A stretch of DNA of 64,000 bases from Palaemon carinicauda. Its lineage: Eukaryota > Arthropoda > Malacostraca > Decapoda > Palaemonidae. The position numbers and the translations under genes are program-made. Of this stretch, positions 1 to 10,254 are shown piece after piece. Location of the stretch: contig NC_090729.1 in assembly GCF_036898095.1 (NCBI RefSeq), forward strand, positions 61,713,997-61,777,996, given 5' to 3'. Under the pieces are notes generated by a model. That model did no database searches and was not told the origin of the DNA. It saw only the letters and a list, made by a program, of their open reading frames with translations. The number at the start of each line of letters is the position of its first letter. Position 1 is the first letter of the stretch.

Positions 1-487
1 AGGGACTAACTTTGGGTACTGGTGGTTAGCAGGGCGTTCTTGACCAACGAGCAAGGGATGAGACACACCCTCATCGATGATAAGGGACTGAGTTAGGGTA
101 CTGGTGGTTAGCAGGTTGTTACTGACCGCTTGGCATAAAGAGAGACATACCCTCATTGATGATAAGGGGATGACTTTGGGTACTGATGGTTAGCAGGCCG
201 TTATTGATCGAGGGGGAAGGAGTGAGACACACCAGCTTTAATGATAAGGGAATAACTTAGGGTACTAGTGGTTTATAGGGTATTATTGAACGCATCGTAA
301 AGAGGGATACACACCGTCATAGATGATAAGGGACTGATTTTGGGTACAGGTGGTTAACAGGTCGTTATTGACCGAGGAGTAAGGGGTGAGACACACCATC
401 ATTGATGAAAATGGGCTGAATTTGGATACTGGTGGTTAGCAGGCCGTTATTGACCGAGGAGCAAGGAGTGAGAAACACTCTCATTGA
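1..487 (+). repeat. 82-bp monomers left of the first higher-order copy
   Basis: About six monomers that do not line up closely with the equivalent position in later higher-order copies (for example just left of 3,554). They are more diverged from each other than the later copies are, so the higher-order register appears to begin near 488. The exact boundary was judged by eye. Confidence 0.6.
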
Positions 488-3400
488 TGATAAGTGGATG
501 ACTTTGGATACTGGTGGTTAGAAGTGCATTATTGACAGAGGAGCAAGGAGTCAGTCACACACTCAATGATGATAAGGGACGGACTGACTTTGGTACTGGT
601 GGTTAGCAGGCCGTTATTGGCCGAAGAACTAGCAGTGAGTCACATCATTATTGATGATAAGGGACTGACTTTGAGTACTGGTCGTTAGCAGCACGTTATT
701 GACCGAAGAGCAAGCAGAGAGTCAAACCCTCATTGATGATAAGTGACGGACTGACTTTGGGTACTGGTGGGTAGCAGGGTGTTTTTGGCTAAGGAGTAAG
801 GAGTGAGACACACTCTCATTGATGATAAGTGGTTAAATCTAGTTACTGGTGGTTAGCAAGACGTTACTGACCGAGGAGCAAGGAGTAAGATGCACCCTCA
901 TTGATAATAAGGGACTGACTTTGGGTACTGGTGGTTATCAGGGCGTTATTGACCGAGGAGCAAGCTGTGAGTCACACCCTTGTTGATGATGAGGGACGGA
1001 CTGACTTTAGGTACTGGTGGATGGCAGAGCGTTATTGACTGAGGAGCAAGGAGAGAGTCACACCCTCGTTGATAATGAAGGATTTAATTTGGGTACTGGC
1101 GGTCATCAGGACATTATTGAGAGAGGAGCGAGCAGTGTCACACCCTCACTGATGGTAAGGGACAGACTGACTTTAGGTACTAGTGGTTAGCAGGACGTTA
1201 TTGACCGATGAGCGATAAGTGAAACACACCCTCATTGATGATAAGGAACTGAATTTGGGTGCTGGTGGTTAGCTTGGTGTCATTGACTGAGGAGCAAGAA
1301 GTGATAAACACCCTCTTTGATGATTAAGAGCTAACTTTGGGTACTGATGGTTAGCAGGGCGTTATTGACCGAGGAGTAAGGAGTAAGACACGCCTTCATT
1401 AATGATAAGGGGCTGACTTTTAGTACTGGGGGTTAGCAAGACTTTCATAGACCGAGGAGCAAGGAATGAGACACACCCTCATTGATAATAAGGGACCGAC
1501 TCTGGGTACTGTTGGATAGCAAGGCATTATTGACCATGGAGCAAGCAGTGAGTCGCACCCTCGTTGATGATAAGTGACGGACTGACTTTGAGTGCTGCTG
1601 GATGGCAGAGCGTTATTGACAGAGGAGCAAGGAGTGAGTCATACCCAAAATGATGATAAGGAATTGACTTTGGTACTGGAGGTTATCAGAACATTGTTGA
1701 CAGAGGAACAAGCAGTTCACATCCTCATTGATGATAAGGGACAGACTGACTTTTGATACTGGTGGTTAGCAGGGCGTTATTGGCCGATGAGCAATGAGTG
1801 AGACACACCCTCATTGATAATAAGGGACTGACTTTGGGTACTAGTGGTTAGCATGGCGTCATTGACCTAGGAGCAAGGAGTGAGATGACTCTCATTGATG
1901 ATAAAGGGCAGACTTTTAGTACTGGAAGTTAGCAGGGCGTTATTAACCGAGGAGTAGGGATAAAGACACACCCTCAATCATGATAAGGGGCTGGCTTTTG
2001 GTACAGGTGGTTAGCAGTACGTTCTTGACAGAGAAGCAAGCGGTGAGTCACACCTTCATTGAAGATAAGGGACGGACTGATTCAGGGTACTGGTGGATGG
2101 CAGAGCGTTATTAACTGAGGAGCAAGAAGAGAGTCACACCCTCATTGATAATGAGGGATTTACCTTGGGTACTGGAGGTTATCAGGGCATTATTGAAAGA
2201 GGAGCGAGCAGTGTCACACCCTCATTGATAATAAGGGACAGACTGTGTTTGGGTACTGGTGGTTAGCAGGGCTTTATTGGCCGACGAGCAATGAGTGAGA
2301 CACCCTCATTGGTGATAAGGTACTGACTTTGGGTACTGGTGGTTAGTTTGATGTCATTGACTGATGAGCAGGAAGTTAAAACCACCCTCTTTGATGATAG
2401 AGGGCTGACTATGGGTACTGGTGGTTAACAGGTTGTTTTTGACCGAGGAGTAAGGAGTAAGACAAATACTCATTAAAGATAAGGGGCTGATTTTTGTTAC
2501 TGGTTGTTAGCAAGACCTTATAGACCCAGGAGCAAGGATTGAGACACACCCTCATTGATGATAAGAGACTGATTTTGGATACTGGTGGTTAGCGAGGCAT
2601 TATTGACCGAGAAGCAAGTAGTGAGTCACACCCTCGTTGATGATAAGAGATGGACTAACTTTGGGTACTGGTGGATGGCAGAGCGTTATTGACTGAGGAG
2701 CAAGGAGAGAGTCACACCCTCAATGATGATAAGGGATTGACTTTGGGTACTGGAGGTTATCAGAGCATTATTGACAGAGGAAAAAGCAGTGTCACACCCT
2801 CGTTGATGATAAGGGAGAGACTGACTTTTGATACTGTTGGTCAGCAGGGCGTTATTGGCCGACGAGCAATGAGTGAGACACACCCCAATTGATGATAAGG
2901 GACTGACTTTAGGTACTGGTGGTTAGCTTGATGTCATTGACTGAGGAGCAGGGAGTTATAAACACCCTCTCTGATGATAGAGGGCTGGCTTTTGGTACTC
3001 GTGGTTAGCAGGTTGTTTTAGACCGTGGAGTAAGGAGTAAGACACATCCTCATTAATGATAAGGAGCTAACTTTGGTTACTGGTGGTTAGCAAGACTTTA
3101 TACACCCAGGAGCAAGGAATGAGACACACCCTCATTGATGATAAGGGACTTATTTTGGGTACTGGTGACTAGCAAGGTGTTATTGACCGAGAAGCAAGCA
3201 GTGAGTCACACTCTTGTTGATGATAAGAGATGGACTGACTTTTGGTACCGGTGGATGGCAGAGTGTTATTGACTGAGGAGCAAGGAGAGAGTCACACCCT
3301 CAATGATGATAAGGGATTGACTTTGAGTACTGGGGGTTATCAGAGCATTATTGACAGAGGAACAAGCAGTGTCACACCCTCATTGATGATAAGGGACAGA

Positions 3401-3553
3401 CTGACTTTTGATACTGGTGGTTGGCAGGGTGTTATTGGCCGACGCGCAATGAGTGAGACACACCCTCATTGATGATAAGGGGCTGACTTTAGGTACTGGT
3501 GGTTAGCAAGACGTTATTACTGAGGAGCAAGGAGTGAGACACACCCTCATTGA
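488..3553 (+). repeat. 3.1-kb higher-order repeat, copy A (3,066 bp)
   Basis: Aligns with copy B at an offset of 3,066 bp on the left side and 3,148 bp on the right side. The change is explained by one 82-bp monomer missing near 2,004 compared with copy B. The ATGGCAGAG landmark occurs at 1,021, 1,602, 2,097, 2,675 and 3,255, giving spacings of 581, 495, 578 and 580 bp. Confidence 0.85.
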
Positions 3554-6500
3554 TGATAAGTGGATGACTCTGGATACTGGTGGTTAGAAGGGCATTATTG
3601 ACAGAGGAGCAAGGAGTCAGTCACACACTCAATGATGATAAGGGACGGACTGACTTTGGTACTGGTGGTTAGCAGGCCGTTATTGGCCGAAGAACTAGCA
3701 GTGAGTCACATCATTATTGATGATAAGGGACTGACTTTGAGTACTGGTCGTTAGCAGCACGTTATTGACCGAAGAGCAAGCAGAGAGTCACACCCTCATT
3801 GATGATAAGTGACGGACTGACTTTGGGTACTGGTGGGTAGCAGGGTGTTTTTGGCTAAGGAGTAAGGAGTGAGACACACTCTCATTGATGATAAGTGGTT
3901 AAATCTAGTTACTGGTGGTTAGCAAGACGTTACTGACCGAGGAGCAAGGAGTAAGATGCACCCTCATTGATAATAAGGGACTGACTTTGGGTACTGGTGG
4001 TTATCAGGGCGTTATTGACCGAGGAGCAAGCTGTGAGTCACACCCTTGTTGATTATGAGGGACGGACTGACTTTAGGTACTGGTGGATGGCAGAGCGTTA
4101 TTGACTGAGGAGCAAGGAGAGAGTCACACCCTTGTTGATAATGAGGGATTTAATTTGGGTACTGGCGGTCATCAGGACATTATTGAGAGAGGAGCGAGCA
4201 GTGTCACACCCTCACTGATGGTAAGGGACAGACTGACTTTAGGTACTAGTGGTTAGCAGGACGTTATTGACCGATGAGCGATAAGTGAAACACACCCTCA
4301 TTGATGATAAGGAACTGAATTTGGGTGCTGGTGGTTAGCTTGGTGTCATTGACTGAGGAGCAAGAAGTGAGAAACACCCTCTTTGATGATTAAGAGCTAA
4401 CTTTGGGTACTGATGGTTAGCAGGGCGTTATTGACCGAGGAGTAAGGAGTAAGACACGCCTTCATTAATGATAAGGGGCTGACTTTTAGTACTGGGGGTT
4501 AGCAAGACTTTCATAGACCGAGGAGCAAGGAATGAGACACACCCTCATTGATAATAAGGGACCGACTCTGGGTACTGTTGGATAGCAAGGCATTATTGAC
4601 CATGGAGCAAGCAGTGAGTCGCACCCTCGTTGATGATAAGTGACGGACTGACTTTGAGTGCTGCTGGATGGCAGAGCGTTATTGACAGAGGAGCAAGGAG
4701 AGAGTCATACCCAAAATGATGATAAGGAATTGACTTTGGTACTGGAGGTTATCAGAACATTGTTGACAGAGGAACAAGCAGTTCACATCCTCATTGATGA
4801 TAAGGGACAGACTGACTTTTGATACTGGTGGTTAGCAGGGCGTTATTGGCCGATGAGCAATGAGTGAGACACACCCTCATTGATAATAAGGGACTGACTT
4901 TGGGTACTAGTGGTTAGCATGGCGTCATTGACCTAGGAGCAAGGAGTGAGATGACTCTCATTGATGATAAAGGGCAGACTTTTAGTACTGGAAGTTAGCA
5001 GGGCGTTATTAACCGAGGAGTAAGGATAAAGACACACCCTCAATCATGATAAGGGGCTGGCTTTTGGTACTAGTGGTTAGCAAGACGTTTTTGACCGAGG
5101 AGCAAGGAGTGAGACACACTCTTATTGATGATAAGGGATTGACTTTAGGTACAGGTGGTTAGCAGTACGTTCTTGACAGAGAAGCAAGCGGTGAGTCACA
5201 CCTTCATTGAAGATAAGGGACGGACTGATTCAGGGTACTGGTGGATGGCAGAGCGTTATTAACTGAGAAGCAAGAAGAGAGTCACACCCTCATTGATAAT
5301 GAGGGATTTACCTTGGGTACTGGAGGTTATCAGGGCATTATTGAAAGAGGAGCGAGCAGTGTCACACCCTCATTGATAATAAGGGACAGACTGTGTTTGG
5401 GTACTGGTGGTTAGCAGGGCTTTATTGGCCGACGAGCAATGAGTGAGACACCCTCATTGGTGATAAGGTACTGACTTTGGGTACTGGTGGTTAGTTTGAT
5501 GTCATTGACTGAGGAGCAGGAAGTTAAAACCACCCTCTTTGATGATAGAAGGCTGACTATGGGTACCGGTGGTTAACAGGTTGTTTTTGACCGAGGAGTA
5601 AGGAGTAAGACAAATACTCATTAAAGATAAGGGGCTGATTTTTGTTACTGGTTGTTAGCAAGACTTTATAGACCCAGGAGCAAGGATTGAGACACACCCT
5701 CATTGATGATAAGAGACTGATTTTGGATACTGGTGGTTAGCAAGGCATTATTGACCGAGAAGCAAGTAGTGAGTCACACCCTCGTTGATGATAAGAGATG
5801 GACTAACTTTGGGTACTGGTGGATGGCAGAGCGTTATTGACTGAGGAGCAAGGAGAGAGTCACACCCTCAATGATGATAAGGGATTGACTTTGGGTACTG
5901 GAGGTTATCAGAGCATTATTGACAGAGGAAAAAGCAGTGTCACACCCTCGTTGATGATAAGGGAGAGACTGACTTTTGATACTGTTGGTCAGCATGGCGT
6001 TATTGGCCGACGAGCAATGAGTGAGACACACCCCAATTGATGATAAGGGACTGACTTTAGGTACTGGTGGTTAGCTTGATGTCATTGACTGAGGAGCAGG
6101 GAGTTATAAACACCCTCTCTGATGATAGAGGGCTGGCTTTTGGTACTCGTGGTTAGCAGGTTGTTTTAGACCGTGGAGTAAGGAGTAAGACACATCCTCA
6201 TTAATGATAAGGAGCTAACTTTGGTTACTGGTGGTTAGCAAGACTTTATACACCCAGGAGCAAGGAATGAGACACACCCTCATTGATGATAAGGGACTTA
6301 TTTTGGGTACTGGTGACTAGCAAGGTGTTATTGACCGAGAAGCAAGCAGTGAGTCACACTCTTGTTGATGATAAGAGATGGACTGACTTTTGGTACCGGT
6401 GGATGGCAGAGTGTTATTGACTGAGGAGCAAGGAGAGAGTCACACCCTCAATGATGATAAGGGATTGACTTTGGGTACTGGAGGTTATCAGAGCATTATT

Positions 6501-6701
6501 GACAGAGGAACAAGCAGTGTCACACCCTCATTGATGATAAGGGACAGACTGACTTTTGATACTGGTGGTTGGCAGGGTGTTATTGGCCGACGCGCAATGA
6601 GTGAGACACACCCTCATTGATGATAAGGGGCTGACTTTAGGTACTGGTGGTTAGCAAGACGTTATTACTGAGGAGCAAGGAGTGAGACACACCCTCATTG
6701 A
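3554..6701 (+). repeat. 3.1-kb higher-order repeat, copy B (3,148 bp)
   Basis: Full-length copy. The ATGGCAGAG landmark falls at 4,087, 4,668, 5,245, 5,823 and 6,403 (spacings 581, 577, 578 and 580 bp), and is 832 bp from the last landmark of copy A; these five spacings sum to the 3,148-bp period. Identity to copy A is very high, with scattered single substitutions. Confidence 0.88.
5071..5152 (+). repeat. Extra 82-bp monomer in higher-order copy B
   Basis: At this point copy B contains exactly 82 bases that are absent from copy A near 2,004, with perfect flanking continuity. It is either a whole-monomer insertion in B or a deletion in A, and it fixes the monomer length as 82 bp independently of any consensus building. 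Confidence 0.85.
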
Positions 6702-7760
6702 TGATAAGTGGATGACTCTGGATACTGGTGGTTAGAAGGGCATTATTGACAGAGGAGCAAGGAGTCAGTCACACACTCAATGATGATAAGGGACGGACTG
6801 ACTTTGGGTACTGGTGGTTAGCAGGCCGTGATTGGCCGAAGAACTAGCAGTGTGCCACACCCTTATTGATGATAAGGGACTGACTTTGAGTACTGGTCGT
6901 TAGCAGCACGTTATTGACCGAAGAGCAAGCAAAGAGTCACACCCTCATTGATGATAAGTGACGGACTGACTTTGGGTACTGGTGGGTAGCAGGGTGTTTT
7001 TGGCTAAGGAGTAAGGAGTGAGACACACTCTCATTGATGATAAGTGGTTAAATCTAGTTACTGGTGGTTAGCAAGACGTTACTGACCGAGGAGCAAGGAG
7101 TAAGATGCACCCTCATTGATAATAAGGGACTGACTTTGGGTACTGGTGGTTATCAGGGCGTTATTGACCGAGGAGCAAGCTGTGAGTCAGACCCTTGTTG
7201 ATTATGAGAGACAGACTGACTTTAGGTACTGGTGGATGGCAGAGCGTTATTGACTGAGGAGCAAGGAGAGAGTCACACCCTCGTTGATAATGAGGGATTT
7301 AATTTGGGCACTGGCGGTCATCAGGACATTATTGAGAGAGGAGCGAGCAGTGTCACACCCTCACTGATGGTAAGGGACAGACTGACTTTAGGTACTAGTG
7401 GTTAGCAGGACGTTATTGACCGATGAGCAATAAATGAAACACACTCTCATTGATGATAAGGAACTGACTTTGGGTGCTGGTGGTTAGCTTGGTGTCATTG
7501 ACTGAGGAGCAAGAAGTGATAAACACCCTCTTTGATGATTAAGATCTAACTTTGGGTACTGGTGGTTAGCAGGGCGTTATTGACCGAGGAGTAAGGTGTA
7601 AGACACATCTTCATTAATGATGAGGGGCTGACTTTTAGTACTGGTGGTTAGCAAGACTTTTATAGACCGAGGAGCAAGGAATGAGACACACCCTCAATGA
7701 TAATAAGGGACTGACTCTGGGTACAGTTAGATAGCAAGGCATTATTGACCATGGAGCAAG
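6702..7760 (+). repeat. 3.1-kb higher-order repeat, partial copy C
   Basis: Follows copy B at the 3,148-bp offset for about 1.06 kb and then stops at the array edge. The landmark spacing from 6,403 to 7,236 is 833 bp rather than 832 because of a single added G near 6,800. It has more private substitutions than A and B have between them, increasing toward the right. Confidence 0.82.
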
Positions 7761-7935
7761 CTGTGAGTCACACCCTTATTGATTATAAGGGACTGACTTC
7801 GGGTGTGGGTGGTTAGTAAGGCGTTATTGATGAAGAGAAAGGAGTAGTCTCTTTAGTGTAGTTTGGTGCAAGGAGACAGAATTTGGGAACTAGAGGATGA
7901 CAGGGTGTAGTTGACTGAAGTGAGAGGAATTAATA
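7760..7935 (+). repeat. Degenerate edge of the 82-bp array
   Basis: The last one to two monomers keep only fragments of the consensus (GGTTAGTAAGGCGTTATTGA near 7,810, then AGGATGACAGGGTGTAGTTGACTGAAG near 7,890 with many changes) before non-repetitive sequence starts. Loss of homogenisation at satellite edges is a known pattern. Confidence 0.75.
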
Positions 7936-8161
7936 ATTTCAATATCATCCGTTGCTATGGGTCTGAATTTTACTTTCGGCCTAGTGTAAGATCGCAACAG
8001 TTAGTGTGCTCGTTTCTTAGTTTCTTACCTATCCTATTAAGTATCCTTTGAGGAGTGTTGAACCATTCTCTCCATACGAATGGAAACAAAATCAAAGGGG
8101 TAAGAAGGAATATCTGGAAATCTACTGCGGTGTACCAACAGACTCCTAGACACTGCAATAC

Positions 8162-8218
8162 AAAAAAAAAGACAACATTTGTGAATAACCTCAATGATAT
8201 GGCTAAAAAAAAAAAAAA
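8162..8218 (+). repeat. Two poly(A) runs, A9 and A14
   Basis: A9 lies at 8,162-8,170 and A14 at 8,205-8,218. Such runs could be old retroposon tails, but I see no target-site duplication or upstream element body, so they are recorded only as homopolymers. Confidence 0.85.
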
Positions 8219-8464
8219 CTATTTTCTAAACATTACTTTGTTTTCTGTTAAGACTGCAAAATTGGAAGACTTTTTCGTTATTCAATCTTTATAAAATTTT
8301 GTAACATCAAATACTAATTCTTCTAAGAATCTTCAGAAAAGTTTGGATATTCTCATAGGATCTTTACACTTCTCAGTATTTTCACATCTTATTGCAAGAA
8401 CATTTAAATCTCTCCAGCCTTGAAGATGTGAGATTGCATTTAAAAAATCTACCTAATTCTATGA

Positions 8465-8700
8465 CTTCTCAGATAAGAGGTGGGGATTTGACTTACAGAA
8501 AGCAATAGAGGGACTAATTCTTTCTCTGTAATGTGAAATATTTGACAAGTTTCCAGCTTTAGTCAGTAAATCTAATCAACTTTGGAGCTTTTCTGATAAA
8601 GAAGTTATGATGTGACTTATTTCTAGCATTAATCCTTGTGGTGTAATGTGAATTGTCAGGTAAGTTTTCAGCTTTAATCATCTACTCTAATTATCAGACA
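8465..8700 (+). repeat. Diverged tandem duplication of about 115 bp
   Basis: Two adjacent copies share a run of matching blocks: TAATGTGAAATATTTGACAAG, TTTCCAGCTTTA and TCTAAT in 8,514-8,580 match TAATGTGAATTGTCAGGTAAG (split by small indels), TTTTCAGCTTTAATC and TCTAAT in 8,629-8,697. The preceding blocks GATAAGAGG...TTTGACTTA and GATAAAGAAG...GTGACTTA also correspond. Identity is roughly 70% by eye. A weaker third copy may lie at about 8,364-8,455. It is not related to either satellite monomer. Confidence 0.5.
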
Positions 8701-8834
8701 CTAATTCACATGGCATTGGAAGAAATATAGATACACCACTTTCAGTATAGTATAAAGCATTGGGGATTTCTCTTATAAAAATCCTTAATTATTAGCAGGC
8801 CCTATTGTCAATGGTATATAAAGTAGTACACTCC

Positions 8835-8864
8835 AGGCATTATGCAATGGCCTTTATAATGCCT
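8835..8864. other. Perfect 9-bp inverted repeat (hairpin)
   Basis: AGGCATTAT at 8,835-8,843 is the reverse complement of ATAATGCCT at 8,856-8,864, with a 12-base loop. It could form a small stem-loop; no flanking feature gives it a role. Confidence 0.6.
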
Positions 8865-9117
8865 TATCGACCGTTATCAGCCCCCACTTCATATCTCTTT
8901 ACTTTATCACTATTCCTTACGATTCTTTTTTGTTTCTTTTTATCGTCTTACGCTCCATCTTTTTAACTACGACCTCAAAGGGCAAATTCTACGTTTTCTA
9001 GTGCACCTTGATAAAGGGTATCACTAGTCACTCAGCAGCACTCATGTTATAGCTTGCTAATTTTTTACCAAACCTTCCGAATTTATTCCTTATTTGTTTT
9101 TACCATAGTACTCTCCA

Positions 9118-9123
9118 TTTTAT
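9118..9123 (-). promoter_or_regulatory. Possible polyadenylation signal for the candidate exon
   Basis: AATAAA on the minus strand, about 65 bases past the candidate stop codon; a second copy is at 9,082-9,087. The position is right for a short 3' UTR, but the local AT content makes chance occurrence likely. Confidence 0.2.
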
Positions 9124-9187
9124 TCTTTACCTCATAGCGCAACTTTTGCTAATAATTGCACTTCGTTGGTAAACAATATCCTACCTT

Positions 9188-9378
9188 TCACACCAGTACT
9201 TTATAGCCAAATGCTGCAAGCCCAAGTATGAATTCACAAATCATTTTTGTCATTTTGATAATAACATTGAGATAAGATCCATCTTCATCTAGTTCATAGC
9301 TTCCCAGTCCAAATGATGACTTTGGGTTTAAAGATGTCTTGATATTGACTGAAGTCATAAGTAGCACAGACGAGGAAC
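9188..9378 (-). CDS. Candidate 3'-terminal exon of an unidentified gene
   Basis: A minus-strand open stretch of about 63 codons ending in TGA at 9,188-9,190. Reading 5' to 3' on the minus strand, it follows a pyrimidine-rich segment and a good splice acceptor (TTGTCAG, with the AG at 9,380-9,379). The residues have balanced, protein-like composition, including FGLGSYELDEDGSYL and a hydrophobic end, MICEFILGLAAFGYKVLV, that could be part of a membrane segment. AATAAA signals on the minus strand lie at 9,123-9,118 and 9,087-9,082, consistent with a 3' end but common in AT-rich DNA. Possible donors near the end (GTGTGA, GTACTG) are poor, so a terminal exon fits better than an internal one. I do not recognise the family. 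Upstream exons would lie beyond 9,378, toward the microsatellite and gap, and none is visible. Confidence 0.3.
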
Positions 9379-9569
9379 CTGACAACATGAATTGAGAAAG
9401 TAACAAGATAATTAATAACTGGCAGGTACAAAAGATGGTAAAACTTTTGGATTATCATGTCGATCAAGTTAAAATTCTCATCTGTTTAAGTAGTGATATA
9501 TTTTCCTTCATGAATCTGAAGAAAATAAAATCGAGAATTATCTCCTTTATAATAATGAACAAGTGTTTG

Positions 9570-9754
<185 letters not shown>

Positions 9755-10254
9755 NNNNNNNNNNNNNNNNNNNNNNNNNNNNNNNNNNNNNNNNNNNNNN
9801 NNNNNNNNNNNNNNNNNNNNNNNNNNNNNNNNNNNNNNNNNNNNNNNNNNNNNNNNNNNNNNNNNNNNNNNNNNNNNNNNNNNNNNNNNNNNNNNNNNNN
9901 NNNNNNNNNNNNNNNNNNNNNNNNNNNNNNNNNNNNNNNNNNNNNNNNNNNNNNNNNNNNNNNNNNNNNNNNNNNNNNNNNNNNNNNNNNNNNNNNNNNN
10001 NNNNNNNNNNNNNNNNNNNNNNNNNNNNNNNNNNNNNNNNNNNNNNNNNNNNNNNNNNNNNNNNNNNNNNNNNNNNNNNNNNNNNNNNNNNNNNNNNNNN
10101 NNNNNNNNNNNNNNNNNNNNNNNNNNNNNNNNNNNNNNNNNNNNNNNNNNNNNNNNNNNNNNNNNNNNNNNNNNNNNNNNNNNNNNNNNNNNNNNNNNNN
10201 NNNNNNNNNNNNNNNNNNNNNNNNNNNNNNNNNNNNNNNNNNNNNNNNNNNNNN
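9755..10254. other. Assembly gap, exactly 500 N
   Basis: A run of 500 N separates the TA tract from the 66-bp array. The round number suggests a fixed-size placeholder rather than a measured distance, so the sequence on the two sides may not be neighbours at this spacing, or possibly at all. Confidence 0.98.

Larger units (their letters stand above)
1..7800 (+). repeat. 82-bp tandem satellite array (family 1)
   Basis: Head-to-tail copies of an 82-bp monomer whose recurring landmarks are GGTACTGGTGGTTAGCAGG, GTTATTGACCGAGGAGCAAG and CACACCCTCATTGATGATAA, all in the same orientation. My consensus count is G28 A21 T19 C14, so the plus strand is clearly G-rich (about 51% GC). Monomers also occur as 86-bp and 78-bp forms, made by gain of four bases before the GACTGACT motif or loss of four around the GTGAGACAC motif. 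Because 82 is not a multiple of three, the reading frame rotates at each monomer, which argues against coding. The array continues left of the window. It is non-coding satellite by structure; no known family name is recognised. Confidence 0.95.

Noticed and set aside
2671..6620. 73-76-codon plus-strand ORFs at 2,671, 3,242, 5,819 and 6,390
   Set aside because: They are the same stretch of three 82-bp monomers repeated by the higher-order structure, start at GTG, and rotate frame every monomer.
1..7800. Telomeric or rDNA repeat
   Set aside because: The monomer contains no telomere hexamer and no rRNA-like segments.
8162..8218. Retroposon insertion marked by poly(A)
   Set aside because: No target-site duplication, internal promoter or element body could be seen.
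7970..8294. Small ORFs on both strands (7,970-8,194 minus; 8,055-8,294 plus)
   Set aside because: They overlap in opposite directions, include poly(A)-derived lysine runs, and show no recognisable family or splice context.
8810..8830. TATA box and promoter near TATATAAAG
   Set aside because: Expected by chance in AT-rich sequence; there is no downstream gene on the plus strand.
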